Assembly: GCA_003133815.1 (NCBI GenBank)
Contig: PKZR01000163.1
Coordinates: forward strand, 1 to 11,710
Source: Limisphaerales bacterium
GTDB lineage: Bacteria > Verrucomicrobiota > Verrucomicrobiia > Limisphaerales > UBA11358
DNA length: 11,710 nucleotides
Direction: 5' to 3'
Of the stretch, positions 10,842 through 11,710 are shown one piece after another. The notes under the pieces were generated by a model. That model worked only from the letters and a program-made list of their open reading frames with translations. It was not told the origin of the DNA and searched no databases. A program made the translations under genes and the position numbers. The stretch's first letter is position 1. The number at the start of each line of letters is the position of its first letter.

Positions 10842-11710
10842 TTATTCCTTCTTCGTCACTTTCAATTCGATGTGCAAATCGCGCAGTTGCTTCGGCTCCA
10901 CGGTGCTGGGCGAATCGGTCATCAAGTCCGTGCCTTTCGCCGTTTTCGGGAAGGCAATCACATCGCGGATGCTTTGCGTGCCGCAAAGGATGGCGATGAG
11001 CCGGTCAAATCCAAGCGCGATGCCGCCGTGCGGTGGCGCGCCATATTTGAAGGCCTCCAGCATGTAACCAAAACGCGCCTTCACCATGTCCGGCGGAATG
11101 GCGAGCAGCTCCTCGAAAATGGTTTTCTGCACGTCGGGCTGATGGATACGAATCGAGCCGCCGCCGAGTTCCACGCCGTTGACGACCACGTCGTAGTGCT
11201 GACCACGGACTTTCTTGGGATCGGTCTTGAGCAGCGGAATGTCTTCCGTGACCGGCGCGGTAAATGGATGATGGCTCGAATACCACCGGTTCTGTTCACG
11301 ATCAAATCCGAGCAGCGGAAATTCGATGACCCAGAGGAAATTAAACTGCTTCGGATCAATCACGAGTTTGCCCTGCGTCTTGAGCACGTCGGCGCAATAC
11401 AAACGGATCTTGCCGAGGATTTCGCAGGCGTTCAGCCATTGGTCGGCCGCGAAGAGAATCAAGTCACCTTCCTGAATCGCCAGCTTCGTAGTGAGCGCGG
11501 CCTTCTCGGCTTCGCTGAAGAATTTCACGATGGGCGACTTCCATTCGACGGTAGCACCGTCGGCCCCTTTTTCCACCTTGATGAAGGCGAGACCTTTCGC
11601 ACCGAAGCTCTTGGCGTATTCGGTCATCGTCTCGATCTGGCCTTGCGTGGCGCCGGCCATGCCTTTCGCATTGAGCGCCTTCACGACGCCGCCGTTGGCG
11701 ATGGTGCCGC
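10842..11710 (-). CDS. aspS: Aspartyl-tRNA synthetase, C-terminal part (5' end outside the window)
   Basis: AspRS charges tRNA with aspartate. The reading frame stays open to base 11710, so the true start lies beyond the window; the visible part is about 289 codons, the C-terminal half of a protein of about 590 residues. The insertion (GAD) domain specific to bacterial AspRS covers roughly 11400-11700 (KALNAKGMAGATQGQIETM). The class II catalytic core continues with FLWVIEFPLLGFDRE, then SSHHPFTAP (11253-11279), NGVELGGGSIRIHQP, and motif 3 GGIALGFDRLIAI (about 10989-11027), and ends with SIRDVIAFPKT. Discrimination between tRNA-Asp and tRNA-Asn depends on N-terminal residues that are not visible. 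The alpha/beta hydrolase gene starts 4 bp after its stop codon. Confidence 0.97.
   Translation of the reverse strand, partial: GTIANGGVVKALNAKGMAGATQGQIETMTEYAKSFGAKGLAFIKVEKGADGATVEWKSPIVKFFSEAEKAALTTKLAIQEGDLILFAADQWLNACEILGKIRLYCADVLKTQGKLVIDPKQFNFLWVIEFPLLGFDREQNRWYSSHHPFTAPVTEDIPLLKTDPKKVRGQHYDVVVNGVELGGGSIRIHQPDVQKTIFEELLAIPPDMVKARFGYMLEAFKYGAPPHGGIALGFDRLIAILCGTQSIRDVIAFPKTAKGTDLMTDSPSTVEPKQLRDLHIELKVTKKE

Noticed and set aside
1..11710. CRISPR array, prophage, or defence island
   Set aside because: No regularly spaced repeats, phage structural genes, nuclease, toxin-antitoxin or restriction genes are visible; the genes are core metabolism and regulation.

Overview
The window reads as a stretch of core bacterial chromosome from a moderately GC-rich Gram-negative organism. 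The best guess is Verrucomicrobiota (Pedosphaera/Limisphaera-like). This rests on several things: the mix of housekeeping genes; an ammonium transporter with a secreted Ala/Thr/Asn/Pro-rich N-terminal extension; the scarcity of Shine-Dalgarno sites; and several families of short intergenic repeats (GTAGCGGCGGTCTGTGA palindromes, GCGGAATG-type units, TCATCCGCGTCCTCGTAATC-type units) that I associate with that phylum. The assignment is an inference and was not tested by any search.

Layout. Positions 1-262 hold a small acidic-tailed membrane protein on the minus strand. Its stop codon lies inside a sequence resembling half of an integron attC site at the window edge. Positions 263-510 contain no convincing gene. 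They hold a 22-bp tandem repeat with a dyad, then a near-consensus extended -10 promoter and, about 110 bp on, an intrinsic terminator: a candidate small RNA or attenuated leader. Positions 592-1875 (+) encode a very small kinase-fold protein followed by a PP2C/PPM-type phosphatase, a possible phosphorylation/dephosphorylation pair. A strong 12-bp-stem terminator separates the phosphatase from the convergent nitrogen operon.

Positions 1933-4136 (-) form a glnK-amt operon: a PII signal protein and the ammonium channel it normally gates. A well-matched sigma-54 promoter with a dyad upstream precedes it, pointing to nitrogen control. Positions 4222-4353 hold a nested palindromic MITE/REP-like element flanked by 7-bp direct repeats, followed by tRNA-Pro(UGG) on the minus strand.

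Positions 4602-7004 (+) carry ispH (last step of the MEP isoprenoid pathway) and a dGTPase-like HD hydrolase, 6 bp apart. Convergent with them is a minus-strand run dapA-dapB-folK (lysine/diaminopimelate synthesis and folate synthesis) over 6991-9217. rex, the NADH/NAD+-sensing repressor, diverges from dapA at 9317-9949. At the right, aspS (aspartyl-tRNA synthetase, cut by the window edge) reads on the minus strand into a membrane-anchored alpha/beta hydrolase.

Most of the window is ordinary core metabolism. The parts worth a second look are the non-coding ones (attC-like edge, candidate sRNA, nested MITE, sigma-54 control region), the minimal kinase plus PP2C pair, and places where short genomic repeats have entered coding sequence (folK, kinase tail).
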